Assembly: GCA_037127315.1 (NCBI GenBank)
Contig: JBBBDQ010000224.1
Span: 7,298,501 to 7,362,500, forward strand
Reading direction: 5' to 3'
DNA from: Ascarosepion bandense
Lineage: Eukaryota; Mollusca; Cephalopoda; Sepiida; Sepiidae
DNA length: 64,000 nt
How positions within the stretch are numbered: the stretch's first letter is position 1; every line of letters starts with the position of its first letter. Shown here one piece after another: positions 22,595-34,690 of the stretch. A model generated the notes under the pieces. It was not told the origin of the DNA and made no database searches. It saw only the letters and a list, made by a program, of their open reading frames with translations. Both the position numbers and the translations under genes were made by a program.

Positions 22595-22965
22595 TCTGTT
22601 AGTTGTCTCTTCAGTCTACAATACAGGCTAGAAACCAACATCAGTTTATTTTTAATGTGTGGGCTGAAATTGTAGGTGACAGTCTGGTAGGCCCATATGT
22701 TACCCAGTACGTCTTACAGAAGTTGTCTACAGGAAATTTATTTCGAACACACTTCCATGCCTTCTAGAGGATGTACCCTTGCTAATACGAAGACGCATGT
22801 GGTTAATGCATGATAGGCGTCTAACATATTTTAGTCACATTGCTGGCTGACATCTACCATGAAATATGGATAGGTATTGGATGTTCGGCTTAAAAGTTTC
22901 TCAGATCTCAGTCCATTAGATTTTTATCTGAGTTTTGTGTTGAGATACATCTATAGCCTTTTGAA
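22595..22965 (+). pseudogene. Tc1/mariner-type (IS630-like) transposase fragment
   Basis: Near 22637-22699 the frame reads HQFIFNVWAEIVGDSLVGPY. This closely fits the HQ.S.NVW.GI..D.LIGPY block that precedes the second catalytic aspartate in a widespread group of invertebrate DDE transposases. Later, through frame changes, come LADIYHEIWIGIG (cf. WIGRGGP) and SQSIRFLSEF (cf. SPDLNPLDFYLW). The catalytic HDGAP block is not readable, and the N-terminal DNA-binding part and the terminal inverted repeats were not found. The protein is dead. Superfamily placement is from motif memory. Confidence 0.65.
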
Positions 22966-25900
22966 CATGTGTTTATATGGACATTTTATCTGACAGTAAT
23001 TGTTGTACGAGAACAACGCGCAAACAAAATGACGCTGGGTTACAAATATATGAAACCTAATATATTCCCTGTGACTGCCACCTTGAAATAATGATGATGA
23101 TGTACATATTTTGAGTTAAAAAATAAGTATAGTTTCCCTTATCTGTTTTGTTAATTCACTTTCATATATATAAAGAATTTATATTTACTAAAATTAACAT
23201 CAAAATTCTGAAATGTCCTTTAAAAGTTGTTCAGCCATGCATTCATTGTTATTTTTGCCTTACGTCTCCAAAAGAACTTACAAAAATAAGAGTCTATCCA
23301 GTTGCGATGAGTTCCAAACATAGACTCCTTCTTCATTTTGGAATTACACTAGGTACTTTCGCGTGTGGGCTGATGTTTCTTGGTAAACGAGATTCATACT
23401 GTGGTTTACAGTCAAAAATAATATAATATAATATAATTGCGATGATCCATCAAAGATATATATCCTTTCAAACAATCTTACATAATCGTAGTCCCAGGTA
23501 AAATGAAACTTCGGATTGTGGCCATTAATGTGGAAACTGTTCTGTCTGTCATAGAGTACATGAAAGATTTTATTTGTTTCGTGACATATGCTCCCAAATT
23601 CCTATTTGTTTGGTAGTTAGCACTAACTCCAAAATTTAATTAAAAAACAAACTCTGATTTAAAATTTATAATTTCTTAGAGTAAATTAATATTTGCTATG
23701 AGTAAATTTACGTTATTTGGGGTGAATTAACAAAAAAGATCCTTTTTCGATTCATCAAGCCATCTTTTTTAATATATTTAACTTTATATTACCAAAAATT
23801 TTAATGATATTCAATTTTTCCAATAGTGAATTTAGGTAAATATTACTAGTAAGAAATATAATCGTGTTTTAACAGTAAAAACAATCACATTATCTTATTT
23901 TTTTATAAAATCTCAAGACAAGCAAATTATTATATCTAAGTTGACAAAATACTCATCAAGAATAAAAAAATACAGTTTGCATGCTCTAAAAATGATAAAA
24001 GGGGGTATTATTAATTATGCATGAAATTGATATATTACACCAATAAATTAATATATAGTAGAAAAATGTTTACTAAGGATATGGGAGAATTTGATATTTA
24101 ATAAAATAACAATAATTTCTCTATTTCAATATTATATTTTCTTTTAAGTATTTAGGTTAGAATGCTTCAGAAGTGTAGTTTTTGTTGCATGTAATCTGAA
24201 AAAACTACAAAAGTCGAATCGGTTACATATTAATATTGCGGAAGAATACAGGCTTGAATAATCGTATGTTAAAATACAGATCGACATTAAAAGTAAAAAG
24301 GAAAAAAAATTATTATTTTAAAAATAACTTGTTTAATAGACTCGCATAAAGGACTATTTTGATAGGTATACTTACAGTTAGTAACATAAAAAATGAAGCA
24401 AAATGATATGTACCTAGAAAAACTAGTATAAATTTCTACGGCTATTAATTAATAGCTAACCATATAGACAGAAATTAATCATCTTATCGACCCTTAAACA
24501 TTTGGAAATGTTTGAAATGTGCTTACTAAACAGGTAAAAAAAGGTTTAAGTTATTTTTCCATTGCTAGTTTTATGTTTAGTTGTCGCTTTAATTATATAC
24601 AAAAACTATGAAAAGAATATTTTAACTATTACAAAATAAAAAGGTAAATAAAAAATGTTAGATTCTTGAATGTAATATTTTTAATAGTTTGATACTTCTT
24701 GAAGCGTTCCATAGATAATACCTTTTTGCGATAAGTTGTCACCTATTTTCGCCTCATTTTCTTCGAGAAATATGCATGTGGACATACCGATCTTTTGGTT
24801 TGTTTTTCCAGTCTCCTCACTAAATACTCCAGAAAATAACTTAACCTCATAGAGTCTAGTAAGTATTAACCTTGTGAATCTTGAAGTCGCCAATAAACCT
24901 TTAAACTGGAACCATGAATAAATGATGACCGTATCTTTGGAAAAAAATTAAATATTCATTTGATGATATCCGCTAATCTCCAACGACATAACAGTTGATG
25001 ATGTCCACCATTTTGATGAAATCAAGAAAAATGTGCTTTATACTGGAATGTACTAAGTGTTCTCCTAACATTATTAATTATATAGTCTGTATAAGTCTCT
25101 TCGTCCTAGAAGGGAAGTTGAACATAAAATATTCACGGGTTCATTTCTTGTTATGCTGTCTTTCCTTCCGTTTCTATAGCTTTAAAGCCCTGACCCCACA
25201 ATTAAACCACTTCTAACCCTTTTCAGTTAGACATAAGAAATCCCACGGTTTTAACTTCAGAAGTTTGAATCTTCATAAGTGATTGTGAGAAGCCGCAAAC
25301 ATCGTGTCTTCCTGATAAAAGAAAGTCAAGTAAAGTCATCTATTTTCTTGCATGCCTTGTTACTTACTATTAATCTGTTGTCATGCCCTCAACCAAAATT
25401 AGAACAACATAGAATGTTGCTTGGTGAGAAAGTTCTTTTCCGTTCCCTATTTGCTTTTAGATCTCAAGCTCGGGAAAAAAACTAAACACTGAAAATAAGA
25501 ATAAGAATAAATAGCTTCAAGTAAAACTGGGGCGCGAGAAATACGCTGTCTAGGTCATAATGTTTCTCTTTCAGCCTTCAGGAATAAATAAATAAGAAAG
25601 AAAGCGAATGTGTATGAAGTCATGTTGATAAGTACCTCGCCTACTTTCTCTGGTAAAATGGCGGCAAGGCGGCCTTGAAGAGAGAATCAGGTTAGCCAAG
25701 TTGATTCATTCAAATGCTAAAACAAATTTAGTGTGCATTTTTCATGCTTGTAAAATCGCGATATATCTATATTGATTTCCTTACATAGCAATCTAGACAA
25801 AGCAAGACTTACTGAAATTAGTAAAATTCACTTCATTTTATTTATATCTCTGCAATTACTCTCCCTTTTTCTAGATAGATTTATATTAATTCATAAAACG

Positions 25901-25984
25901 AAAGACTTGTTTGACTTATACTCACGTCATATCATTCTCAAAATACTAAGTGCTTTTAAATAATTATTTTATTTATTTAAATAT
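22966..25984. other. Long unassigned AT-rich region
   Basis: About 3 kb with no recognisable gene or element. Short open frames at 23148, 24995, 25279 and 25772 lack any known domain. A host regulatory or intronic role cannot be judged from sequence alone. Confidence 0.45.
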
Positions 25985-26185
25985 TTCTAACAAAATAAAA
26001 AAGAGGTAAGGAGGGAAGCGGATCTTAAAGGATAGAAAGAAAAGAAGGGAGAAAATAAAGGAAAAAGAGAAAAAGAAAGAAAGTAAAGAAAAGAAAGAAA
26101 AGTAATGAAAAGAAAGAAAAGGAAAGAAATGAAAGAAAAAGAAAGAAAATAGACAAAAAAATTTAAAAGAAAAGAAAACTATGCT
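25985..26185. repeat. (GAAA)n-type purine tract
   Basis: About 200 bp of imperfect AAAGAAAGGAAAGAAA on the plus strand. Confidence 0.9.
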
Positions 26186-26844
26186 GCAATCCTGGTTGTG
26201 ATTATTGGGAAACTAAAGCATAATATTTTTACCACTCATTTTTCATGATTCCTCCTTGTGTAACAGAGACCAAGGAGATATAAATTGTTTGGCACTTAAT
26301 ACGATTAATTTTATTACTTTCGCCTGCAAAGTGGGTCATCAGTGCCTCGGGGAGTCATTACAGCACGAGTGATACCTTTTTTTTTTTTTTGTCAAGACTG
26401 ATTGGTTAAAGGTTGTCTCCTCCAGTCTACCACATTGTACGAAACGTTCTTTCGTTTCCCTTTGAATTATGACCTGGCTGCTTTTAAATTACTACAAGAG
26501 GACTTAGCAAAAAATTTCTCCGCCAAACCACGAAGACTGAAATTAAATAAAAAATTTTCAACACCATTTGGGATATCATATGTGCTGGTTATGAATAGGA
26601 AAAAATAACGGGGAGTACAAGGATAGAACTCCTAGTTGGGAAATTTATAGATAAATATAGCAAATGTACACACGTGGGTTCTATAGAAGGACAAGATTCA
26701 ATGACAAAATGAAATCATGAATACGAGTATATTCGACTTGTAAGGAGGTTTTGTAGATCTAAACTGAAGTGGTGAAACTTACTTTTAAGTATAAATGCTT
26801 GTTTAGTCGGAGTTGTGACATATTGTGCATTGTCGAGTAGAGTA
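26186..26844. other. Unassigned sequence
   Basis: Includes a 14-bp T run at 26378-26391. No element recognised. Confidence 0.4.
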
Positions 26845-27355
26845 AGAAAGAACTAGAAAACTTAAATGAAAGACAATGAAAATAACCGCATTTAACCGTA
26901 TCAATTCAAGGAGCATTGTGGTTATGCTTTATCTACCTCACAAAGAATAGTGGAGAAGGTTTGACAAAGGTAGAAAAGTGCGTGACATCAGAATGCGTGA
27001 GTATTTATAGAATAACTAGAAGTGAATACTAATAGAAGCGCTGAATGACAAGGTGGAAAAAGAAAACTTGAAGATTATAAGAAAACAAGAAAATTGATAC
27101 ATAGAATTGAGAAAAGCTCATCAGGGAGCATTTTTCACAACTCAAGATGTAGCAGAGCCGGAATCATAGAAGTGGTTAAGGGGCCGGTTCTTGAAGAAGG
27201 AAGCAGGACGGAGTATATCTGTAGCGCAAGTGTAGGCTATAGCAACAAATTACATCGAGTACTCTATTGATAAGACGATTGGTTCTTGTGAAAGCTGTGT
27301 GGAGATGCTACGGAAAGTGTGTAACATATTGTCATTGGCTGCACTTAGCTGGCAG
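26845..27355 (+). pseudogene. Non-LTR retrotransposon C-terminal domain, second LINE type
   Basis: Several frames carry a recognisable post-RT domain. One gives TRKL...MLYLPHKE, another FIYLTKNSGEGLTKVEKCV, equivalent to the RLY.PR..GGRGL..VE.CV block found in many invertebrate LINE proteins. From about 27066 one frame runs almost to 27345 with three stops, including KWLRGRFLKKEAGRSISVAQ, then AIATNYIEYSIDKTIGSCES C. The last part fits the W.R...LK.ETE..I.AAQ.QA..TN....I......C..C pattern before a Zn-binding C2HC-like segment. RT and endonuclease are absent. The clade was not assigned; it differs from the RTE-type copies in this window. Confidence 0.72.
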
Positions 27356-27631
27356 AAATAAACTCTAACCGAAACCATGAAAAGTAATCCTCAGAATGAA
27401 CTACAAACTATGCAGGAAGTATGTCCTTGAGTGCACAGAGACGTTGGATGACCATTTACTATCATCAGTAGCTGAGAAGCTTAAGGGGAGTACGAACATT
27501 ATGACTGACAAGCGCTTGCCTTATAATCGATATGAAACTGAGGTATTGAGAAAAGGTATGGCCCGTGGCACTGGAGCAATCTACAAACCAGGACAAAAAG
27601 ATTTTTGGTACAAAATTTGAAAGTATATCGC
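27356..27631. other. Unassigned sequence with a 74-codon open frame
   Basis: An open frame at 27396-27620 (plus) shows no recognisable domain. It ends 12 bp before the hammerhead-like motif, so it could be the 3' coding edge of a Penelope-like unit; that is speculation. Confidence 0.3.
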
Positions 27632-27663
27632 CTGAAGACGGCCAGAGCGTACAATAGCCGAAA
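27632..27663 (+). other. Hammerhead-like motif
   Basis: CTGAAGA (27632-27638), stem GGC/GCC (27640-27642 with 27657-27659), then GAAA (27660-27663) followed by CGTCGTA. The A after GT meets the rule that the cleavage base is not G. A short stem III C-G/A-U would close a GTC loop. Stem I pairing next to the core is poor. The following sequence (ACAATAAAAATGAGAACAATG) matches the arms of elements A and B. Confidence 0.45.
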
Positions 27664-27708
27664 CGTCGTATATATAACAATAAAAATGAGAACAATGTAA
27701 ATAGTATT

Positions 27709-27917
27709 GAATTTCAAATTACCAGATATTTGAAATTGTGCAAACGGTTGGTATTTTCTATGAAAATAAATTCCAAATAAATATATATCAACAGCATATA
27801 TATGAAAGATAATTTATTTAATAATTTAATATATTTATATAAATAAATAAATATCAAAAGCATGTATAGAAATCATACATTTATTCTGTAAAGTGGATAT
27901 CTGGTAATTTGAAATTC
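27709..27917. repeat. 21-bp perfect terminal inverted repeats around AT-rich core
   Basis: GAATTTCAAATTACCAGATA begins at 27709; its complement ends at 27917. The core is AT-rich and non-coding. It resembles a small MITE-like unit that begins where the Penelope-like tail ends. Confidence 0.7.
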
Positions 27918-28608
27918 AGACGGAAACCTCAATTAAGCTATCTATATCAAAGAAAAAATCAAATACGATATGAAAATATTATGACAACTATTCCATTATT
28001 ATTGGCACACATGGAACAGTCCCGCATAACATTACAGCATTTTGAAGAACTGGAAATGTGTAAAGATTCAAAAACCTCAAGACATCATAACTAAAATCTA
28101 TATAAATACAAAGAAAAGAGCTGGACTATTGACAAGGCTTGCTGTACATTCGGACATCGAGTATGCCACAAGTTTCTACTGTTGTGAATTAAACAAAACG
28201 AAAAAAAAACAATGGGCATAAAAATAATAGACATTATATCAATAAGAAATCACTGCTGTAATGAACAAACAGGTTCAAATAATTAAAACTAATATATTTC
28301 TGACTGAAATCTACTATAGCAGTTAAATCACGTTCATCTAAATACATTCAAATGGCATAAAAGGAATTGCTTTTCATCGAAAAAACAGGTATCGAGGTGT
28401 GGCTGGGAATTCAGAGTCACATTATTAGATAGTGGGAAACCAGAAATTAGAAACGGTGTCGGAAAAAGTATACATTTTTACTTTTACAAAAGGTTAGCAT
28501 CTCATGTTGAATATGAACGTTTGATAGTGACAAACATATTGGCTTGTTTAATTTAATTGATCTACAAATATCATATAATATACGGACATGTGTTGTCACG
28601 TTCACAAC

Positions 28609-28610
<2 letters not shown>
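27918..28610. other. Unassigned sequence
   Basis: No feature recognised. Confidence 0.4.
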
Positions 28611-28662
<52 letters not shown>

Positions 28663-28663
28663 T

Positions 28664-28710
<47 letters not shown>
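28611..28710. repeat. (TA)n-(TG)n-(TA)n microsatellite
   Basis: Compound dinucleotide tract; the 79-codon open frame across it (YIYIYI, CVCVCV) is an artefact. Confidence 0.97.
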
Positions 28711-28713
<3 letters not shown>

Positions 28714-29046
28714 CTTAATTTTTAAAAATTATCACGAAGACTGCAGACAAGAATTTTTAAACTTTTGTTCATATATTTATTGACATTCAATGTTTAGGAC
28801 CATATTACTTTGAAACAAGTAGTGGACTGGATCTAGAATTATTGGTTACCAAGAGACAAAGGTGGCCTCCTACAATTATCTTTTAATTTTATAACGAAAA
28901 ATAACATTTCAAAAAAGTGCTGTTAAAATTGACAGTAGGTAACAAAATGGAATAAAAAAATGTTTTAATTTGTTTTATTCATTTCTTTTAATCTTAATTG
29001 GTTGCCATTTTTCAACAGTTTAATGCATTTACATTTACTTTATTTA
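28711..29046. other. Unassigned sequence
   Basis: Nothing recognised. Confidence 0.4.
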
Positions 29047-29362
29047 GGGATGTGCGTTGTGGTCCAGTGGATATCGGCTCGGAACGAAAAATCGCAGAAC
29101 CGAGTTCGAATTACAGTTGAATTCGTTCCATTCAAATATTCGCAAATGCCTTTGCTAAAGGTTTGAATGTGTCGCTTCTACTTCTACCTATGGTTAAATA
29201 GCAAGAGATATTGGGTTCTATAGCCTTGGTTGGCAACCAGTCTACTCGCAGAAAATAATGACAGTAAGAAATGTGGAAAATCTTTTACCCGCTCAGTCAT
29301 TTCTTTTTCGAGATATGATGGCCTAAGCGTGTATCACGTATGGCACTTAACTGACTGATTGT
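29047..29362 (+). repeat. tRNA-derived SINE, family 1, copy 3
   Basis: Plus-strand, apparently full-length. The head reads GCGTTGTGGTCCAGTGGATA then ACCGAGTTCGAATTAC (B box near 29099-29114). The body contains GGTTCTATAGCCTTGG and the tail GTGTATCACGTATGGCACTT AACTGACTGATTG. Confidence 0.88.
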
Positions 29363-31350
29363 ATTTACACATTAACAGATAGCACAATAGAACATTGCAT
29401 GTAAGGATCTATATTAAGCTTGTGTTCGCTGGATAATTATGCAAATCAACTGATAATTGCATCTTCATACAATTCATCTAACAATTATACTCCCTTACAC
29501 GCAAACACCCTTGGGAAAGATATGAATCTACCTCTTCTCTTGCTTGAAAGGGGTTAATTAGTAGAACTTATATCAGTAAATCAATATTATCTCCAAAATA
29601 CTCTTAAATTCCTTACAATATTTTCTAGCTTTAAATAACCTGCATAAAGGTTGAGAAACCGGCATAAAACAAATTAATTAATCTTAATCAATCGAAGATT
29701 AAATAAAATCAAGCCACGTATTTTTGATTTCAAAGATATCAACATTAATGAATGAATACTAATATTTAGCTGAAAGACACAGATTATGGAGATAAATGTT
29801 CCCTCATTTTGGTTTAAATCTACAATGAGCCTTTCTTGTGAGAATCGAATTCTTTGTATTAAACTTGGCTGCCATACACGTGGTACACCAACCTCGACTC
29901 TAAATATTTTACGGAACTTGTAACATTTAATGGGATAACTTACACAGTTTAAACAGACTTATAGTGACTAAATAGGAGTGAATTGGTGAAGTAAAAATTG
30001 ATATAGTTCTGCTACATTTCACAGGTATATTTGTTAAGTGCAAATTTTATACGCTTGTGGAGCCCCATAACACACTTTAATAGCCATTCATTTCCACAAA
30101 TATTGAACACATGTTTTCCACCGCCGAGTTTCATATAGCTGCTGCAGTTATGGATGTCATACATAAAAATTAAAAACTGAAGACAGAATTTTCTGTTATT
30201 GTAATTTTAAAAAAATGTAGTTAATGTGTTAAATTCAACAAATTAGAAATAATTTTGAAAAAATAGCAAATTTATCTAAACAAGGGGTTGTTAACTAGGT
30301 AGACATTACTCCGCAGAGGGAACTCTCACTGTCATGAGACGAATTTGGTTTCATGGGTGAGTGGGGAAAGTTTTTATTTTTTCTTTTATTTACAGAATTT
30401 TGTTTATTGAATTACAATCACCTGGTATTTTATTGAACATTTTGTTTATTGAAGTAGGTGTCAGATCATTTAATAATTCGTTATGATTCATAACAAATTA
30501 ATGCATTTAAGTTTAAAAATCCATCAAAATTTTTCTGTTGCTATTATTTTTTTATACTTCTCTATAGAAATAATCCATGCAAATGTATATATTAAAAAAT
30601 ATTTTCAGTAATATATGAATGTTATTTGGAATGCATCTTTTGAGTTGGACACTCTTGGAAATGGGATAATATTCTAACTTACGGTGAAGAGGGTGCATTA
30701 TTGGTCAAAATGATAAGAACCAATGAAAATTAATAATAATGCCTCTTAAAACCTTTCAGAGGGAAAGATTTTAAAATTAGATTAATGAGTTTGTTTTTAA
30801 TACGAGTTGTATAATCGCGAATAAATTATTAGTTGTTTTATGATTTATTACTAAATAAATATATAACTCAAACCCCTAAAATTCGGAAGTGTTGATTTAT
30901 ATTATATGCTTATATTCATCAGATTTGTATTCAAACATGTAACGAGACCTACAAACCATTATGATTGTAGTGGTATAATATACAGACTGGTTTTGCATTC
31001 AGTGTTTACTTTTTCCTAGACTGATTGACACCTCAAAGTAAGAGATCCCTGTCTGCTCAGCTATTTTATCTATAGCTGGAGTAAATTAATTCATGCCTTT
31101 TTCAAGGGAATTATTGCAAAGTATTGACCAGAATTTTAACTCACTCAGCCGAGTTCATTTTCACATTGATAGCTGTATACACTATTCGTACGCCCTTGCA
31201 AGTGGTACATGATATTAACTGTACAAAGTGCCAGATAAGCTATCATAAGTAATTTTCAGTGATTTTTCTATAATTTAACAAAAGCTACGATCAGATTTTC
31301 CAAGTATCAATTTCTTCATACGTAATCTATTAGTTCAAACCTAATATTCC
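29363..31350. other. Long unassigned AT-rich region
   Basis: About 2 kb with no recognisable gene or transposable-element protein. Confidence 0.45.
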
Positions 31351-31540
31351 TAGATAGACTAAACTATCGCCCGGTTCACATTCCACCCACGTCTATTGAA
31401 CAGGTGAAAAGGCTCATCCTTTGTTCCCTGTTTAGGATGTGGTTTCCGGCTTTCTCTTTTCCAATCTTTTCACTCTTACGTAGCCCCCTGCACACCAGTG
31501 GCGTTACTGCCTTGCTTGGGGTTATATGATTAAAAAAAAT
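31351..31540 (+). repeat. Unclassified dispersed repeat X, copy 2
   Basis: Matches 2897-3087 over its whole length with roughly 10% mismatches, no large gap and the same A-rich end. Shared limits in both copies suggest a defined repeat unit. Confidence 0.75.
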
Positions 31541-32339
31541 GTTTTAATACCCAAAACATTTACTAATACGATCAAAGTTGTACGATTTTTATTTTTTAAG
31601 AACACAAACGTTTTTTTATACATATTTATATTTAACGGACAGGTAAAAATATGGCATCAATGCACTTTTAAAATAAAAGTAAAAAAAATGTATATAAAGA
31701 TACACAATTGGTTCCAGTGTACGTTTGGCAGAATACATGACTGAGAATACCATTTTAACAATAGTTCTTCTTTTTCATGCTTAGCTCCCGAAACGTATTG
31801 CTCACAATTTCTCTTAATTCCATTTGTATATATTTTATTATTTTTATTACTATCTCTAGGCCCTATCCCCTGTATCCAAGTAGTGAACCGACTTCCCACT
31901 TACACCTCAGCGAAGCTTTGGTTACGCATTTTTGGAAGCTGAAACTTATTGTTCTAGTATTACCGTTGAAAAATTGAATGGCATATGAGAAGCTATAATA
32001 TCTGACAGGCTATAATAAATACTGTTGATCGATTTATATTCCTATCTTAATTTATTCATACCTATCTTTATGTCTATGTTTTATTCTGTAATTTGACAAT
32101 CTATTAATGTATCTTATTCTGTTATTATCATATTATATTCCTATCTCTGTATTTATTTTTGGTCTTATCTCATTTTTCATTATATATACGTAGATAATGT
32201 GTTTTTGTATTTTCACATATTAATTTAGATTAGTTTCCCTATCTTTTTGTTGATATCAACACTTCCTAAGCTGATTTATTCTTTACTGTAAGTATTCTTC
32301 AAGAAATATTTGGTGTGTGCAAATGCCCTCATCGAATTC

Positions 32340-32341
<2 letters not shown>
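31541..32341. other. Unassigned sequence
   Basis: No feature recognised. Confidence 0.4.

Positions 32342-32389
<48 letters not shown>
32342..32389. repeat. (AAT)n microsatellite
   Basis: About 15 uninterrupted trinucleotide units. Confidence 0.98.
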
Positions 32390-32390
<1 letters not shown>

Positions 32391-32429
32391 TAAACTCCAA
32401 TTATACCATCTCCTACACTAATGTAAAAG

Positions 32430-34690
32430 GTTTACGTTCCTACTTTCCAGAAACGAACTACGTCTTCATCTGACCTATTTCCGCCTGAAACGGGTATCAG
32501 TGTCTCAGTTCCAATGCAGGAGCTCACAATTCCGGGATACTCACCCATTATAGGAAAATAAGACTATCTAAATCGCCACGATCACGTTGGCTACATCAAG
32601 GACGGGTTTTCTTGTAGCAGGGACAGAAAATACAGGACTCAAATGTCTCGTATGTGTGTTTCGGTGTGGCACTTATCCATTCTAAGACATTCGTCTTTAC
32701 TCTGTATTGTCTTCATGAGGAAGGATCATCAATCTTCGATCGAATATCAAAGAGGATTAACAAAATTCTCACAGAATTACCCTCATCCAAATTTCACATT
32801 TGTAGTGACTTCAATGTTAAACACAAAGAGTTGTTAGTCTACTTTAACAAAACCGATAAGGACGGTAGATATTGCATAGATTTTTCTATCGCTCAGGAAC
32901 TAACTCCACCCGAGTCCCGGATGCAACGATCCAGCAGGCGAACTTTCTCGACTTTTTCTAATATCATGACCTAATCCGTTTCCAGATATACCCCAAAACA
33001 AGTCCATCCCGGTATATTTGCGATACAAAATCAGAGTGGGACAGCTTTTGATCCTATCTAATGTAAGCTCCTATCCAAACCTTCTTCAAACATGCTGCCC
33101 GCAAAACTGCTGTTCTAATCTTCGAATGGATCCTTTCTGGTATGTAGTGTTTTACAAAAAATCAGTAAAAACAAAACAGTCAGTCCTGGCTTCCTCCTGA
33201 ATGCGCTGCAGCCATAAATCATCGCAACCATTACTTTATAGCAAGGAGCAGGTTAGTATGGCCCAGACTACTTTCAGAACCGCATGCAATCGTAGTAATA
33301 ATTCTGGAAAATGCAATGTGCGCGACTCAAAAGCTGTTCAGACCAGGGTTGAAAAGAAACAAATTGGATGAAGTTATTTAACCAATGTTTGGAGGAGAAA
33401 TCATTCCCAAGCATGCAGAAGGTGGCAAGCATATGTCTGGTCTTTAAGAAAGAGTGCAACCGATAATCCTCTTCCAAGTATAGAACCATTAGTAAGTTTT
33501 TAAGGACGTTATTGACAAGAGGGTTGCCGAACACCTGGATAGGAACAACCTCTTGTACGATGAGCTTTCATTAGACACAGAATTAGTGAGGCTCTTGACA
33601 AAATACATACTGCAAGGACCATAGTATTGGAAATCTCGAAGAACTGAGACAGTTTGTGACAAAACGGTTTGCTAATCAAACTCTACAGATTACTGGAAGA
33701 GGTTTTTCTATATAAAATATATATATTAATTCTCAGAGTCCCTGGCGCTCAACGCAGGCATCCTCCCAGCTGTCACTTTTCGAACTAACTCTCTTGTTGA
33801 TTTGCATCAATGATCTGCTTAATAATATATTCCAGTCATTATTTAAACATCTATAGCGATGATATGACTATATACGGGGTGCACCTCTAAATATTTTGAT
33901 GATCTGAGAATGACAGCTGACCTCCGATTAAACACTAACTACCCAGTAAAAAGAAATGACTGGTTACATTCAGTGCCTGTAAAAATTAAACTGGTTGCAT
34001 TTAATCACCGCCGACCAAATCATGAACATGAGTTACAAAGAACAGATTTTACCTCGAGAATATTGAGCTTCAGACTCACTCTTAACTTCAAGTGGAATTC
34101 CTATATACAATCCATCCCTAAAGCCGCAGGTAAGATGATTAGCTCCCTGTAACGCTCTAGTAAACACCTGAATACTCATGCTATCTTTTAATTTTATAAG
34201 ATCCGGTTCAAGTCGAAAATTTTGTACTGTTGCCATATCTAGATAAGAGCAAGCTAGATGTCACTTTCCAGTCTTGATAGAGTTCAAAAGAAGGATCGAG
34301 TCCTTGAATTAGAAGAAATATTTTCTACCCTCCAACCTCCTTCTCACAGGCGAGATATGGCGACTTCCTCACTGCTATAATACTACTACCATGGAAAGTG
34401 TTTCGACGAAATACATCAACTGGTTCCACCAGGTCTGACCTTCACGCCTTGAACTCGCCATGGCACTTACGTAATATCAGACCACCTATATTTTCCCTGT
34501 AATTCATTAGTGAGAAGCTCCTCTCAAACAACTTTATCCCATGAACAGAATTCCAAGAGGATGTTTCCCGGTCACTACAATCTTGTTCAACTCTAGAGTC
34601 AAAAGTTATCTTTCCCACCTATCCATATAAACTACCCCTTAACGTAACTCGCTAACTCGAGTGGCTTCTAAGCCTTGTACAAGATGATCC
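32430..34690 (+). pseudogene. Jockey/CR1-type LINE ORF2 (endonuclease plus RT), decayed
   Basis: A 2.2-kb copy that keeps domain order. The N-terminal endonuclease (AP-endonuclease-like) shows IPGYSPIIGK then HICSDFNVKHKELLVYFNKT (SDFN at 32804-32815, against the usual GDFN), then YCIDFSIAQELT. The RT follows in several frames: VIDKRVAEHLDRNNLLYDEL, then VLEISKN (cf. FLDIS.AFD), ALNAGILP (cf. GVPQGS), CINDLLNN and a degraded YADD region near 33860. The C-terminal part gives LSFRLTLNFKWNSYIQSI, SSLDRVQKK, and YYHGKCFDEI. There are many frameshifts and stops. Proper copies make one ORF2 of about 900-1000 residues that nicks target DNA and reverse-transcribes the element RNA. Confidence 0.82.

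Noticed and set aside
32643..33200. Host gene with an endonuclease/exonuclease/phosphatase domain
   Set aside because: The domain is followed by RT blocks in the same direction, which makes it a LINE.
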